NCBI RefSeq assembly: GCF_000710915.1
Contig: NZ_BAUA01000100.1
Span: forward strand, 1 to 64,000
Direction of reading: 5' to 3'
DNA: 64,000 nucleotides
Source: Nocardia brasiliensis IFM 10847
GTDB lineage: Bacteria > Actinomycetota > Actinomycetes > Mycobacteriales > Mycobacteriaceae
The notes under the pieces are model-generated. The model was given only the letters and a program-made list of their open reading frames with translations. It searched no databases and had not been told where the DNA came from. Of the stretch, positions 10,001 through 18,192 are shown piece by piece (positions within the stretch are counted from its first letter, which is position 1; each line of letters starts with the position of its first letter). A program made the position numbers and the translations under genes.

Positions 10001-10467
10001 TCGCCCTCGCGGTCACCGAGGATCGGTCCTGGCGGGCAGTGACCACCGGACGCGGCCAATTCGGCCGTCCCGCATGGCGTTCGGAGATCACCGCACCCGA
10101 AATGCCTGCCGCGCGCACGATCCTGCGTGAGCTCGTCGCGCTGCGCGACGCCGGCCTCACCGAGCCGTTGCCGATCGCGCCGGGCGCCACCGCCGCGTAC
10201 GCCGAACGTCGTTTCCGGGGTGCCACTGTCGAGGAGGCCGTCGTCGCGGCGGAGCGCGAGTTCAACGGCGGCCCGAACGGGCCCGGCCCGTTCGGCGACC
10301 ACACCGACCGTCATCTGCGCTACGTCTGGGGTCCCGCTCCTCGACTAGAACACCTGATGGAGATTCCCGCCCAGGCCGGGGAGCCCGGCGAGACCACCCG
10401 GTTCGGTGCGCTCGCCCGGCGCCTGTGGGCACCCCTGCTGACCGCGGAGAGCCAGGGGCAGCCGTGA
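7069..10467 (+). CDS. recC: Exodeoxyribonuclease V gamma subunit (RecC)
   Basis: RecC is the non-catalytic helicase-like subunit of RecBCD, which splits the duplex and scans for Chi during processing of double-strand breaks. The start at 7069 (MPLHIHRAERADVLADELA) has GAGAGGG 5 nt upstream and matches where RecC proteins usually begin; an in-frame ATG at 6988 would add 27 residues. The 1132-residue length is usual for the family. Recognisable parts are AVPAKGVERWLTQRL near the start, VQVHACHGPARQVEVLRE near 365 and the central MRSVPHRVVVLLGLDDDVFPR, all typical of RecC. It is first in a recC-recB-recD cluster, the order seen in mycobacteria. Confidence 0.92.
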   Translation: MPLHIHRAERADVLADELAGLLATPLPDPFAAEVVAVPAKGVERWLTQRLSGVLGVSGAAGAMAFAPSTGTASTDGVAANIQFPSPAALVTAALAAASGVRPEDDPWAPDNLVWTLLRVIDASLGQPWCAVLTRHLGAQDGTGRDHRIGRRYATAAHLAALFDSYASQRPALIVAWAAASDTDGAGNPVPEDLRWQPELWRRLRAEVGTPSPAERLDAACARLRAEPGLVPLPERFSLFGATRLATDQLAVLSALAQTRDIHVWLPHPSPVMWRALRAAPAASTRAADRSAAAVRHPLLAGLARDVRELQQRLAGAADTDTHHPVADAAESLPDSADTTLLRAVQAGLRDDRWPPAAVRAGDGTVQVHACHGPARQVEVLRECLLGLFAADDTLEPRDVLVMCPEVETYAPLVRAAFGQQSAGSAGPVSDSAHPAHGLRVRLADRGRGITNPLLAVIGVLLELADGRVTVTQVLDLAAAETVRRRCGFDDDDIERLREWAAESGARWGIGQRQRQAFGLADFAQNTLNSAVDRILLGVTAGETSEDWLDLALPLDDVDSNDVDLAGRFAEFIDRLAVCLRDLRGPRPAHEWAAVLGRALDLLTDVPNSQSWVRTEARTELAAALERAGEVDLRLADVEVLLHARLAARPTRANFRTGELTVCALVPMRSVPHRVVVLLGLDDDVFPRAGGVDGDDVLARDPLLGERDPRSEDRQLLLDAVLAAQEKLLVFHTGADPVSGAHRPPAIPVAELLDVLRAHVGGPGMDTVVTRHPLQGFDRRNFRADAPFSFDTVALAGAVSAGQPAQPRPAFLPEPLSTPELADVALADLISFVEHPVRAFLWQRLGLRVPEHDEDIADRLPIELDGLAKWELGERLLAARLTGADPAALRAAEWRRGTLPPFGFGAAVLDEVEHTVDKLVRASQADYEGPVRAVDVAVDLGNGRRLTGTVPEVRGETLVRTTFSRLAPKHRIAAWVSLLALAVTEDRSWRAVTTGRGQFGRPAWRSEITAPEMPAARTILRELVALRDAGLTEPLPIAPGATAAYAERRFRGATVEEAVVAAEREFNGGPNGPGPFGDHTDRHLRYVWGPAPRLEHLMEIPAQAGEPGETTRFGALARRLWAPLLTAESQGQP

Positions 10468-10567
10468 GGGGTGCGCCAGTGCGACGCGTCATGCGTGTCG
10501 GTGGGCCGGATGTGCGCACCGACCGGGCAGAATGGCCCTTTCGGCGGGTCGAGAGGCGGGTGTTCGC

Positions 10568-13500
10568 GTGACCGTACAAGACACCTCGTTCGTGGTGCCC
10601 GAGGTCGACGGGCCCGACGCCTTCGAACCCTACGGCCCGCTGCCGACGGGGACGACCGTGCTGGAGGCGAGCGCCGGAACGGGCAAGACGCACGCGATCG
10701 TGGGGCTCGCGGTGCGCTATGTCGCCGAGGCGGGGATCGACGTCGCCGAACTGCTGCTCGTGACGTTCAGCCGGGCCGCGACGCAGGAGTTGCGTGAGCG
10801 AACCCGGGAGCGGTTCGTGCTGGTCGCGGCGGGTCTGGCGGATCCCGAGCTGGCACGCGCGCACGCCGACGACCTGGTCCGCTATCTGGCGCAGGCCGAT
10901 CAGGAGCAGGTGCGGCGCCGGCGCGCCCGCCTGCTCGCCGCGCTGTCGGATTTCGATGCGGGCACCATCGCGACCACGCACAGCTTCTGCCAGCGGATGC
11001 TCGACGAACTCGGTCTCGCCGGCGAACACGACCCGGGCGCGCGGCTGGTGGAATCGGTCGACGAACTGATCGGCACGGTCGCCGACGACCGCTATCTGAA
11101 TCGGTACGCCCGTACCGAACCGCCGTTCACGGTGAAGGAATCACACACCCTGGCACTGGCCGCGGTGCAGGATCGGCACGCCGTGCTGGTGCCCGCCGGG
11201 GACTCCGCGGCGGGGGAGCGGGTGGCGTTCGCGACCGCCGTCCGGGCCGAGACCGAACGCCGCAAGCGGCTGGCGGGGCTGCGCGACTTCGACGACCTGC
11301 TGGTGCTGCTGCACGAGGTGCTCGCCGATCCCGACCACGGGCCCCGGGCCTGCCGGCGTATCCGCGCGCGCTACCGGGTCGCGCTGGTCGACGAGTTCCA
11401 GGACACCGACCCGCTGCAGTGGGACATCCTGCGCCGCGCCTTCCACGGCCACACCACCATGGTGCTCGTCGGCGATCCGAAGCAGGCGATCTATGCCTTC
11501 CGCGGCGCGGAGGTGCTCAGCTACCTGGACGCGGTCGCGCACGCCGACACCCGCAAGGAGCTCACCACCAACTGGCGCAGCGACGCGGGGCTGATCGCCG
11601 CGCTGGACCACCTGCAAGGCGGTGCGGCGTTGGGGCACAAGGAGATCAGCGTCTATCCGGTCGCCGCCACCCGCCCGTGGTCGCGGCTGGGCGGACCCGA
11701 GGAACTGCGCACTCCGCTGCGCGTGCGGTGTCTCACCCGCACCGGTGCGGGTCCGCTGAACAAGTCCGGCTTTCCGGCCGTCGGCCGGATGCGCGCGAAG
11801 GTCGCCGACGACCTGGCCGCCGATATCGTCCGGCTGCTCGAGTCCGGCATGACGCTGGACACCACCCCGCACCGCCCCCGGGACGCGGTGAACGGCACTG
11901 AGCAACAGCGGAATTCGACAGAAGGCGCGGCGGGAACAGACGGAGACGCGCTGCCGCCGCAGAATCGGCCGATCGGCCCCGGCGATATCGCCGTGCTGGT
12001 CCGGACGCGCTCGCAGATCGACGTCGTGCGAGCGGCACTGGACCGGGTGGGCGTGGCCTCGGTGCTCGCCGGTGGCACCAGCGTGTTCGCGACCGGCAGC
12101 GCCACCGATTGGCTCTGGGTGCTGCGCGCCCTCGAACAGCCGCATCGCGCCGACCGGGTGCGCCTCGCCGCCTGCACCCCGTTGTTCGGGATCACCGCCG
12201 CCGAGATCGACAGCGGCGGAGCGGATCTGGTCGGGCGGGTGAGCGCGCAATTGCGCGACGCGGCCCGGTTGTTCGCGCGCGCTGGTTTCGCCGCCGTCTT
12301 CGAGAAGATCTCGGCCGAAGCCGATCTCGCGCATCGGCTGCTCGCGGTCGAGAACGGCGAGCGACAGCTCACCGACCTGCGTCACGTCGCGCAGCTGCTC
12401 GATCAGGTGGCGCTCACCGAATCGCTCGGGCTCACCGCGCTGACCCGCTGGCTGGCCGATCGGGTGCGTGATCCGGCCTCGGGCACGGTCGCCGATCGCA
12501 GTCGCCGGCTCGACCGCGACGCCGCGGCCGTGCAGATCGCCACCGTGCACGCCAGCAAGGGCCTCGAATTCCCGATCGTCTACTTGCCTTTCGCCTGGGA
12601 CAACGCGAAGAACCCGTATCCGGCGACGCTGCTCTTCCACGACGACAACGGTGCGCGGGTGCTCGACGTCGGCGGTCCGGACGCGTCCGGCTACGCGGAA
12701 CGCAAGCTGCGCAGCGAAGCCGAGGAAGCGGGCGAGGAACTGCGCCTGCTCTATGTCGCGCTGACCCGCGCCATGTGCCAGGTCGTCGCCTGGTGGGCGC
12801 CCGCGATCACCACGGCCGCCTCGCCACTGCACCGGATGGTGCTCGGCAGGCCCGACGGCGGCGACACCGTGCCGCCCCGCGCGTCCGTTCCCGCGGATGC
12901 CGCTGCGCCAGGGCTGCTTTCGGCCTGGGCCGGGGGAGCGGGGGCGGCCATCTCGGTGACCGCGGTGGCGGGTACCGAGGACGTGACGATCCAGCGGGTG
13001 CGCGGCGAGCGGGAAACCGGCGAACTCGCCGTCGCGCGCTTCGAGCGCACCCTCGACCAGAACTGGCGCCGGACTTCGTATTCGGCGTTGACCGCCGCCG
13101 CGCACGGCCCCGCCGCGATCGCGCCGGAACTCGAACCCGAGAACGGGCGGGAGCCCGGGGACGAGCCGCAAGACGCGCCCGTCGCCGCGCTCGAGGAGGT
13201 GTTCGGTGGCGCGCCCTCGCTGATGAACGCCCTGCCCTACGGCGCGGAGTTCGGCACCCTGGTGCACGGCGTGCTGGAGCTGATCGATACGGACGCGCCG
13301 GATCTGGCCGCCGAGGTGAGCGGACAGTGCCGCGCCGTGATCGGCGAACTCATGGCCGAGGTGGACCCCGACCTGCTCGCCGCGGCGTTGCTCGCCGTGC
13401 TGCGCACGCCGATGGATATCGGCGCGCTCGCCGACATCTCCAGCCGGGACCGCTTGAACGAACTGGAATTCGAGCTGCCGCTGGCCGGCGGTGACACGCC

Positions 13501-14005
13501 GCGCGCCACCTCGGCGACGCTGCGCCGGATCGCCGATCTGCTGCGCGCGCATCTGCCTGCCGACGACGACCTCTTCGTGTACGCCGATCATTTGGCCGCG
13601 CTCGACGACCTTCCGCTGCGCGGCTATCTCACCGGCAGCATCGATGCCGTGCTGCGGGTCGCCGACGGCGCCGACACCCGCTACGTGATCGTCGACTACA
13701 AGACCAACCGGCTGGGCACCGGCGATCTCACCGTCGAGCATTACACCCGCGAGCGGATGGCCGCCGAGATGCTCCGCTCGCACTACCCGTTGCAGGCTCT
13801 GCTGTATTCCGTTGCCCTGCACCGCTATCTGCGGTGGCGGTGGCCCGGCTACGACCCGTCGCGGCATCTCGGTGGTGCCCGCTACCTGTTCGTCCGCGGC
13901 ATGGTCGGCGCCGGAACCCCGCCGGGTCACGGGGTATTCGACTGGCATCCGCCCGCGTCGCTGATCGTCGCGTTGTCCGCGCTGCTGGCCGGGGACGTGC
14001 AGTGA
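10568..14005 (+). CDS. recB: Exodeoxyribonuclease V beta subunit (RecB helicase-nuclease)
   Basis: RecB is the 3'-5' superfamily 1A helicase and the only nuclease of RecBCD. Visible motifs are Walker A EASAGTGKTH (residues 33-42), LLVTFSRAATQELRERTR, Walker B VDEFQDTDPLQW (about 273), GDPKQAIYAFRGAE, and VHASKGLEFPIV with LLYVALTRA as helicase motifs V and VI. The C-terminal RecB nuclease site is present (GSIDAVLRV then VIVDYKTNRL, about 1023-1045), so the enzyme should cut DNA. GTG at 10568 is preferred, with GAGAGG at 10551-10556; an in-frame ATG at 10532 is the alternative. About 100 bases separate it from recC. Confidence 0.92.
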   Translation: MTVQDTSFVVPEVDGPDAFEPYGPLPTGTTVLEASAGTGKTHAIVGLAVRYVAEAGIDVAELLLVTFSRAATQELRERTRERFVLVAAGLADPELARAHADDLVRYLAQADQEQVRRRRARLLAALSDFDAGTIATTHSFCQRMLDELGLAGEHDPGARLVESVDELIGTVADDRYLNRYARTEPPFTVKESHTLALAAVQDRHAVLVPAGDSAAGERVAFATAVRAETERRKRLAGLRDFDDLLVLLHEVLADPDHGPRACRRIRARYRVALVDEFQDTDPLQWDILRRAFHGHTTMVLVGDPKQAIYAFRGAEVLSYLDAVAHADTRKELTTNWRSDAGLIAALDHLQGGAALGHKEISVYPVAATRPWSRLGGPEELRTPLRVRCLTRTGAGPLNKSGFPAVGRMRAKVADDLAADIVRLLESGMTLDTTPHRPRDAVNGTEQQRNSTEGAAGTDGDALPPQNRPIGPGDIAVLVRTRSQIDVVRAALDRVGVASVLAGGTSVFATGSATDWLWVLRALEQPHRADRVRLAACTPLFGITAAEIDSGGADLVGRVSAQLRDAARLFARAGFAAVFEKISAEADLAHRLLAVENGERQLTDLRHVAQLLDQVALTESLGLTALTRWLADRVRDPASGTVADRSRRLDRDAAAVQIATVHASKGLEFPIVYLPFAWDNAKNPYPATLLFHDDNGARVLDVGGPDASGYAERKLRSEAEEAGEELRLLYVALTRAMCQVVAWWAPAITTAASPLHRMVLGRPDGGDTVPPRASVPADAAAPGLLSAWAGGAGAAISVTAVAGTEDVTIQRVRGERETGELAVARFERTLDQNWRRTSYSALTAAAHGPAAIAPELEPENGREPGDEPQDAPVAALEEVFGGAPSLMNALPYGAEFGTLVHGVLELIDTDAPDLAAEVSGQCRAVIGELMAEVDPDLLAAALLAVLRTPMDIGALADISSRDRLNELEFELPLAGGDTPRATSATLRRIADLLRAHLPADDDLFVYADHLAALDDLPLRGYLTGSIDAVLRVADGADTRYVIVDYKTNRLGTGDLTVEHYTRERMAAEMLRSHYPLQALLYSVALHRYLRWRWPGYDPSRHLGGARYLFVRGMVGAGTPPGHGVFDWHPPASLIVALSALLAGDVQ

Positions 14006-14072
14006 GCGCAGACAGCATCGTCCGGGCCGCGCCGGCGCGGCAGCGGTGCGTTTCCGGGGAGCGGAGGACGCG

Positions 14073-15989
14073 GTGACCTCGATCCAGTTGGCGCAGCGCG
14101 GGACCGGGCTGCTGCGCACCTTCAACGAGGCGGGCGTGCTCTCGGCCGCCGACGTGCACGTCGCGGTGCGGCTCGGCCGATTGGGGCGGGAGGAGACCGG
14201 CGCGGTGCTGTTCGCGGCGGCCCTGGCCGTGCGCGCGGTGCGTTCCGGCTCGGTCTGCCTCGAGCTGCACCGGATGCGCGAGATCGGCATCGACGCCGAC
14301 GAGACCTGGGACACCGGCGAGCGGATCGACCCGGCCACCTTGCCGTGGCCCGATATCGAGGCGGTGGTGGCCGCGCTGCGGGCGAGCCCGCTGGTGACCG
14401 GCGGCCCCGCGGGCCCGTTGCGGCCGTTGCGGCTGGTCGAATCGCAGGGCCGCGACGATTCCGGCCCGCTGCTCTACCTCGATCGGTACTACCAGCAGGA
14501 GCAGACCGTGCGCCGGGTGCTCACCGAGCGCTCCGGCGATCATCCGGTGGTGGACCCGGATATCGTTCGGCGCGAACTGGATCGGCTGTTCGACGCGCCA
14601 GTGGACGGGACGCCGGACCGGCAGCGGCTGGCCGCCGCGCTCGCCGCGACGCACTGGACCACCGTGGTCGCGGGCGGCCCGGGCACCGGCAAGACACACA
14701 CCATCGCGCGCATCATCGGCCTGCTCGACGCGCACCGCAAAGCCAACCCCAAACTGCCCGCGCTGCGGATCGCGCTGGCCGCGCCGACGGGTAAGGCGGC
14801 GGCCCGGTTACAGGAGGCAGTGCGCGAACAGGCGGCGGCACTGGGACTGCCCGATCTGACCGCCGCCACGCTGCACCGGCTGCTGGGTTGGCAGCGCGGC
14901 CGCACCACCCGGTTCAAGTATCACGAATTCAACCGCCTGCCCTACGACGTGATCGTCGTCGACGAGACGTCGATGGTGTCGCTGACCATGATGAGCAGGC
15001 TGTTCGCCGCGCTGCGCCCGGACACCAGGCTGGTGCTCGTCGGCGACCCCGACCAGCTCGCCTCGGTGGACGCGGGCGCGGTGCTCGCCGACCTGGTCGC
15101 GGGACCGGTCGCGGGCACGCCGAATCCGGTGCTCGATCAGATACTCGGCGCGGATTCGCCGGAATCGGCCGCGCCGGAACAACATCCGGCGGCTTTGAGC
15201 GTGCTGGAGCGCACCCGGCTGCGCGGCGGCATCGTCCGGCTGACCCGGGGTCGCCGCTTCGGCGGCCGGATCGCGGACCTCGCGGTGGCGGTCCGCGCGG
15301 GCGACGCCGACACCGCGCTCGAGCTGCTGCGCGCGGGTGGGGACGAGCTGTCGCTCTGCGCACCCGACGAAATGGCCGCCGTGCGTGCCGATGTCGTGCA
15401 CGCGGCGCGCGCGGTGACGGCCACGGCGCTCGACGGGGACGCGGCGGGCGCGTTGACCGCGCTGGAATCGCACCGGCTGCTCTGCGCGCATCGGCAGGGT
15501 CCGTTCGGCGTCGAGCGCTGGGACCGGATGGCGGCCGAATGGGCAGCAGCCGGGGGAGCGGGGCCCGAATCCTACCATGCGCCTTGGTATCCGGGGCAGC
15601 CGCTGCTCGTCACCGCGAACGATCACGAGGCGCGCATCTACAACGGCGACACCGGCGTGGTGGTCCGCATGCCCGACGGGTCGCTGCGCGCCGCGCTGCA
15701 ACGCGGCAGCGAGCCGTATCTGGTGCACCCCACCCAGTTTCCGGCGGTGGTCACCGTGTTCGCCATGACCATCCACCGCAGCCAGGGCAGTCAGTACGAC
15801 ACCGTCTCGGTGGTGCTGCCCGAACCGGAGTCGACCCTGCTGACCAGGGAATTGCTCTACACCGCGATCACCCGCGCCCGCCGCCACGTCCGCATCATCG
15901 GCACCGACGAGTCGATCCGGGCCGGTATCGCGCGCCGTGTGCTGCGCGCCAGCGGGCTGTCCCGGCCCGCCGGGGCGGACGGGCGGTGA
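14073..15989 (+). CDS. recD: Exodeoxyribonuclease V alpha subunit (RecD helicase)
   Basis: RecD is the 5'-3' superfamily 1B helicase of RecBCD. The 638-residue protein shows the N-terminal TFNEAGVLSAADVHVA region, Walker A VAGGPGTGKTHT (about 202), Walker B VDETSMVSLTMMSRLF, GDPDQLASVDAG and the C-terminal FAMTIHRSQGSQYDTV and LLYTAITRAR motifs. GTG at 14073 is chosen because GGAGG at 14063-14067 is 5 nt upstream; a GTG at 14046 lies before that site. It closes the recCBD cluster; the sigma factor promoter begins 9 bp after its stop. Confidence 0.92.
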   Translation: MTSIQLAQRGTGLLRTFNEAGVLSAADVHVAVRLGRLGREETGAVLFAAALAVRAVRSGSVCLELHRMREIGIDADETWDTGERIDPATLPWPDIEAVVAALRASPLVTGGPAGPLRPLRLVESQGRDDSGPLLYLDRYYQQEQTVRRVLTERSGDHPVVDPDIVRRELDRLFDAPVDGTPDRQRLAAALAATHWTTVVAGGPGTGKTHTIARIIGLLDAHRKANPKLPALRIALAAPTGKAAARLQEAVREQAAALGLPDLTAATLHRLLGWQRGRTTRFKYHEFNRLPYDVIVVDETSMVSLTMMSRLFAALRPDTRLVLVGDPDQLASVDAGAVLADLVAGPVAGTPNPVLDQILGADSPESAAPEQHPAALSVLERTRLRGGIVRLTRGRRFGGRIADLAVAVRAGDADTALELLRAGGDELSLCAPDEMAAVRADVVHAARAVTATALDGDAAGALTALESHRLLCAHRQGPFGVERWDRMAAEWAAAGGAGPESYHAPWYPGQPLLVTANDHEARIYNGDTGVVVRMPDGSLRAALQRGSEPYLVHPTQFPAVVTVFAMTIHRSQGSQYDTVSVVLPEPESTLLTRELLYTAITRARRHVRIIGTDESIRAGIARRVLRASGLSRPAGADGR

Positions 15990-15997
15990 CCGGCGGG

Positions 15998-16026
15998 TCT
16001 CACGTTTCCGGCGACCCGCGCGTCTA
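15998..16026 (+). promoter_or_regulatory. ECF-type promoter-like site 1, upstream of the sigma factor gene
   Basis: TCTCACGTT (15998-16006), a 14-nt spacer and CGTCTA (16021-16026) repeat exactly the layout found at 18193-18221; the flanking bases TCCGG/CCGG and CC are also shared. Read as TCTCACG-N16-CGTC, the architecture resembles known ECF promoters of the TGTCACA-N16-CGTC kind. The end of CGTCTA is 7 bases from the GTG start, so the sigma mRNA would begin at its start codon. Self-activation by the sigma factor is inferred. Confidence 0.7.
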
Positions 16027-16032
16027 CCCGGT

Positions 16033-16512
16033 GTGAGATTGCCTCCGTTCGAGGAAGTGGTGGCCGAGTACGGCCCGATGGTGCTGCGCGTCTGCCGGGC
16101 GGTGCTCGGCCCGACGGACGCGGCCGACGCGTGGTCGGAGACGTTCCTCTCCGCACTGCGCGCCTACCCCGACCTGGACGCCGACGCGAACATCGAGGCC
16201 TGGCTGGTCACCATCGCGCATCGGCGCGCGATCGACGTCGGGCGCGCACTGACCCGCGCGCCCGTCCCCGCCGAGACGCTGCCCGAGCGTCCCGCCGCGA
16301 GCCCCGACCCGGCGGATTACGACCCCGACCTCTGGGCTGCCTTGAAAGCGTTGCCGCCCAAGCAACGTCAGGCCGTCGCCTACCACTATCTGGCAGGCCT
16401 GCCGCATGCCGAGATCGCCCGGCTGCTCGGCAATTCCACCGACGCCGCCCGCCGCGCCGCCGCCGACGGCCTGAAAACGCTGCGCAAGCTCTACCCGAAG
16501 GATGAGACATGA
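16033..16512 (+). CDS. Small sigma-70 family (ECF-like) sigma factor
   Basis: The 159-residue protein has only the two core sigma domains. Region 2 is about residues 6-75 (EYGPMVLRVCRAVLG, SETFLSALRAYP, WLVTIAHRRAIDVGR) and region 4 about 100-155 (LPPKQRQAVAYHYLAGLPHAEIARLLG, a helix-turn-helix for the -35 element). No extra C-terminal domain and no anti-sigma gene are seen. The GTG at 16033 has no ribosome-binding site but lies where a transcript from the CGTCTA element would start, so it looks leaderless. Its stop overlaps the next gene's ATG (ATGA), giving translational coupling to a methylguanine methyltransferase. I infer that it drives the repair genes through 18760. Confidence 0.85.
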   Translation: MRLPPFEEVVAEYGPMVLRVCRAVLGPTDAADAWSETFLSALRAYPDLDADANIEAWLVTIAHRRAIDVGRALTRAPVPAETLPERPAASPDPADYDPDLWAALKALPPKQRQAVAYHYLAGLPHAEIARLLGNSTDAARRAAADGLKTLRKLYPKDET

Positions 16513-17129
16513 TGGCCACCATCGACTGTGGCGACCCGGACGGTCTGTTCGACGGCCTCGCGTCCGGCGACGCCGAGCTGCTGGCGGTGCTGCGGCGCCG
16601 GCTGGCCGAGCAGGCGCAGGACGCCGGGCTGCTCGACGTCGCCTACCGGACCGTGGACACCCCGGTCGGCACGCTGCTGCTCGCGGCCACCCCCGCCGGG
16701 TTGGTGCGGGTCGCCTACCCCAACGAGAACCACGACGCGGTACTGCACACGCTCGCCGAGCGGGTCAGCCCCCGGGTGCTGGCGGCACCTGGTCGGCTCG
16801 CTGCCGCGGCCCGCCAGCTCGACGAGTATTTCGCCGGTGCGCGAACACATTTCGAGCTGCCGCTGGATTTGCGGTTGACGGCCGGCTTCCGGCGGCAGGT
16901 GATCGAGCAGCTGAGCGCGATCGGCTACGGCCGCCGGGAAAGCTATGCCGCGGTCGCGGCCGCGGTCGGCAATCCGCGCGCGGTGCGCGCCGTCGGTTCG
17001 GCCTGCGCGCACAACCCGCTGCCCGTGGTGATCCCGTGCCACCGGGTGGTCCGCAGCGACGGCTCGATCGGCCAGTACGTGGGTGGCAGCGTCGCCAAGT
17101 CCACGCTGCTCACCCTCGAAGCCGCATGA
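16509..17129 (+). CDS. Methylated-DNA--protein-cysteine methyltransferase with N-terminal extension
   Basis: The 206-residue protein has the suicide methyl-acceptor motif VVIPCHRVVRSDG with Cys177, so it should remove methyl groups from O6-methylguanine. The helix-turn-helix part (FRRQVIEQLSAIGYGRRESYAAVAAAVG) and the N-terminal RNase H-like part (DTPVGTLLLAATPAGLVRV) are normal. About 45 residues precede that part (DPDGLFDGLASGDAELLAVLRRRLAEQAQDAG) and are not standard for Ogt. Because the gene overlaps the sigma gene by 4 bases, this extension might contact the sigma factor and make the protein a damage sensor; that is a hypothesis. A shorter paralogue is at 18254. Confidence 0.88.
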   Translation: MMATIDCGDPDGLFDGLASGDAELLAVLRRRLAEQAQDAGLLDVAYRTVDTPVGTLLLAATPAGLVRVAYPNENHDAVLHTLAERVSPRVLAAPGRLAAAARQLDEYFAGARTHFELPLDLRLTAGFRRQVIEQLSAIGYGRRESYAAVAAAVGNPRAVRAVGSACAHNPLPVVIPCHRVVRSDGSIGQYVGGSVAKSTLLTLEAA

Positions 17130-17192
17130 ATGCCCTTGCCGCGCAGGTCGAGGGGCACGCGCACCGACTACCCGCTGAACTATGGAGGCGGC

Positions 17193-17921
17193 ATGACCGA
17201 CACGAAAATCACTGCTGCACCGGCTGATCGCGTGGCCGCGCAATCCTGGCCCGCCCTCGTCGAGGAGTTGGACGCGTACGGCTGCGCCCAGACCGGCCCA
17301 CTGCTGACCCCGGCCGAATGCGCCGAATTCACCGGCATGTGGGAAGATCCGGGGCGATTCCGCTCCACCATCGATATGGCCCGCTACCGCTTCGGCCAGG
17401 GCACCTATCGCTATTTCGCCGACCCGGTACCCGAACCGATCATGGCACTGCGCGCGGCCTTCTATCGAAAGCTGTTGCCCGTCGCGCGTTCCTGGGCCGA
17501 ACGGCTCGGCGATCCCGCGCCGTGGCCCGACGATTTCGCGGAGTGGCTCGCCACCTGTCATGCCGCGGGGCAGACCAAGCCGACGCCGATCCTGTTGCGC
17601 TACACCGCGGGTGATTGGAACGCGCTGCACCGCGACCTCTACGGTGACCTGGTCTTCCCGTTGCAGATCGTGCTCGGCCTGGACCGGCCGGGCCTCGACC
17701 ACACCGGCGGCGAGTTCCTGCTCGTCGAGCAGCGTCCGCGCGCCCAGTCGAAGGCCACCGTCACAGTGCTCGGACAGGGGCACGGCCTGATCTTCACCAC
17801 CCGCGACCGCCCGACGCCGTCGAGTCGGGGCTGGTCCCGGGCGCCGGTCCGGCACGGCGTCAGCCGCATTCGCGGCGGGATCCGGCACACGCTGGGCCTG
17901 GTCCTGCACGACGCGCAATAG
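17193..17921 (+). CDS. 2-oxoglutarate/Fe(II)-dependent oxygenase, probable DNA/RNA repair or hydroxylase
   Basis: The 242-residue protein carries the iron triad of the double-stranded beta-helix fold: H146-R-D148 (NALHRDLYGDLVFPLQ) and distal His221 (VRHGVSRIRGG), with an Arg about ten residues later (IRHTLGLVLHD) for 2-oxoglutarate. The start at 17193 has GGAGG at 17184-17188. Its place between two methylguanine methyltransferases suggests removal of alkyl lesions as AlkB does, but the sequence is not a textbook AlkB and could be a prolyl/other hydroxylase. Expression with the sigma factor operon is inferred from spacing (63 bp after ogt). Confidence 0.78.
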   Translation: MTDTKITAAPADRVAAQSWPALVEELDAYGCAQTGPLLTPAECAEFTGMWEDPGRFRSTIDMARYRFGQGTYRYFADPVPEPIMALRAAFYRKLLPVARSWAERLGDPAPWPDDFAEWLATCHAAGQTKPTPILLRYTAGDWNALHRDLYGDLVFPLQIVLGLDRPGLDHTGGEFLLVEQRPRAQSKATVTVLGQGHGLIFTTRDRPTPSSRGWSRAPVRHGVSRIRGGIRHTLGLVLHDAQ

Positions 17922-17928
17922 CGCGCGG

Positions 17929-18192
17929 ATGTACATGCTGCTGGACGGCACGGGCCGCCCGTACGAGAGCTCGACCCCGGGCCGGTACGGCGGCCATCGG
18001 CGCGGCAAACTCTACGGGCGGCTCGACTGCCCGTCCGCCCTGCGCGCGCTCTCGCGTGGCGCCTACCGCGCGCACCGGGTGTTCTTCGCCGACGAGGCCA
18101 CCGCGCTCAGCGCGGGGTATCGCCCGTGTGCGGTCTGCCTGCCCGAGCGGTACGCGGCATGGAAAGCGTTGCGGCAGAACGGCTCCGAATGA
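17929..18192 (+). CDS. Stand-alone Ada-type zinc-binding domain protein
   Basis: The 87-residue protein matches the N-terminal metal domain of Ada (GRLDC, RVFFADEATALSAGYRPCAVCLPERY). Ada holds zinc with four cysteines, one of which accepts methyl from phosphotriesters. Here only three are visible, C34, C67 and C70: the first CxxxC pair has become one Cys (LDCPSALRAL). It may bind metal with another ligand, or have lost the classical acceptor chemistry. It lacks the AraC-type DNA-binding and Ogt domains of Ada. It starts 7 bp after the oxygenase stop, so it is cotranscribed; the second promoter-like site begins directly after its stop. Confidence 0.8.
   Translation: MYMLLDGTGRPYESSTPGRYGGHRRGKLYGRLDCPSALRALSRGAYRAHRVFFADEATALSAGYRPCAVCLPERYAAWKALRQNGSE

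Noticed and set aside
11141-14338. Long minus-strand open frame of over 1000 codons opposite recB
   Set aside because: It is a shadow of the GC-rich recB gene: Arg/Gly/Gln-rich, without motifs, and antiparallel to a certain gene.
16033-16512. ECF41-type sigma factor
   Set aside because: The promoter spacing is similar, but the protein lacks the C-terminal SnoaL-like extension that defines ECF41.
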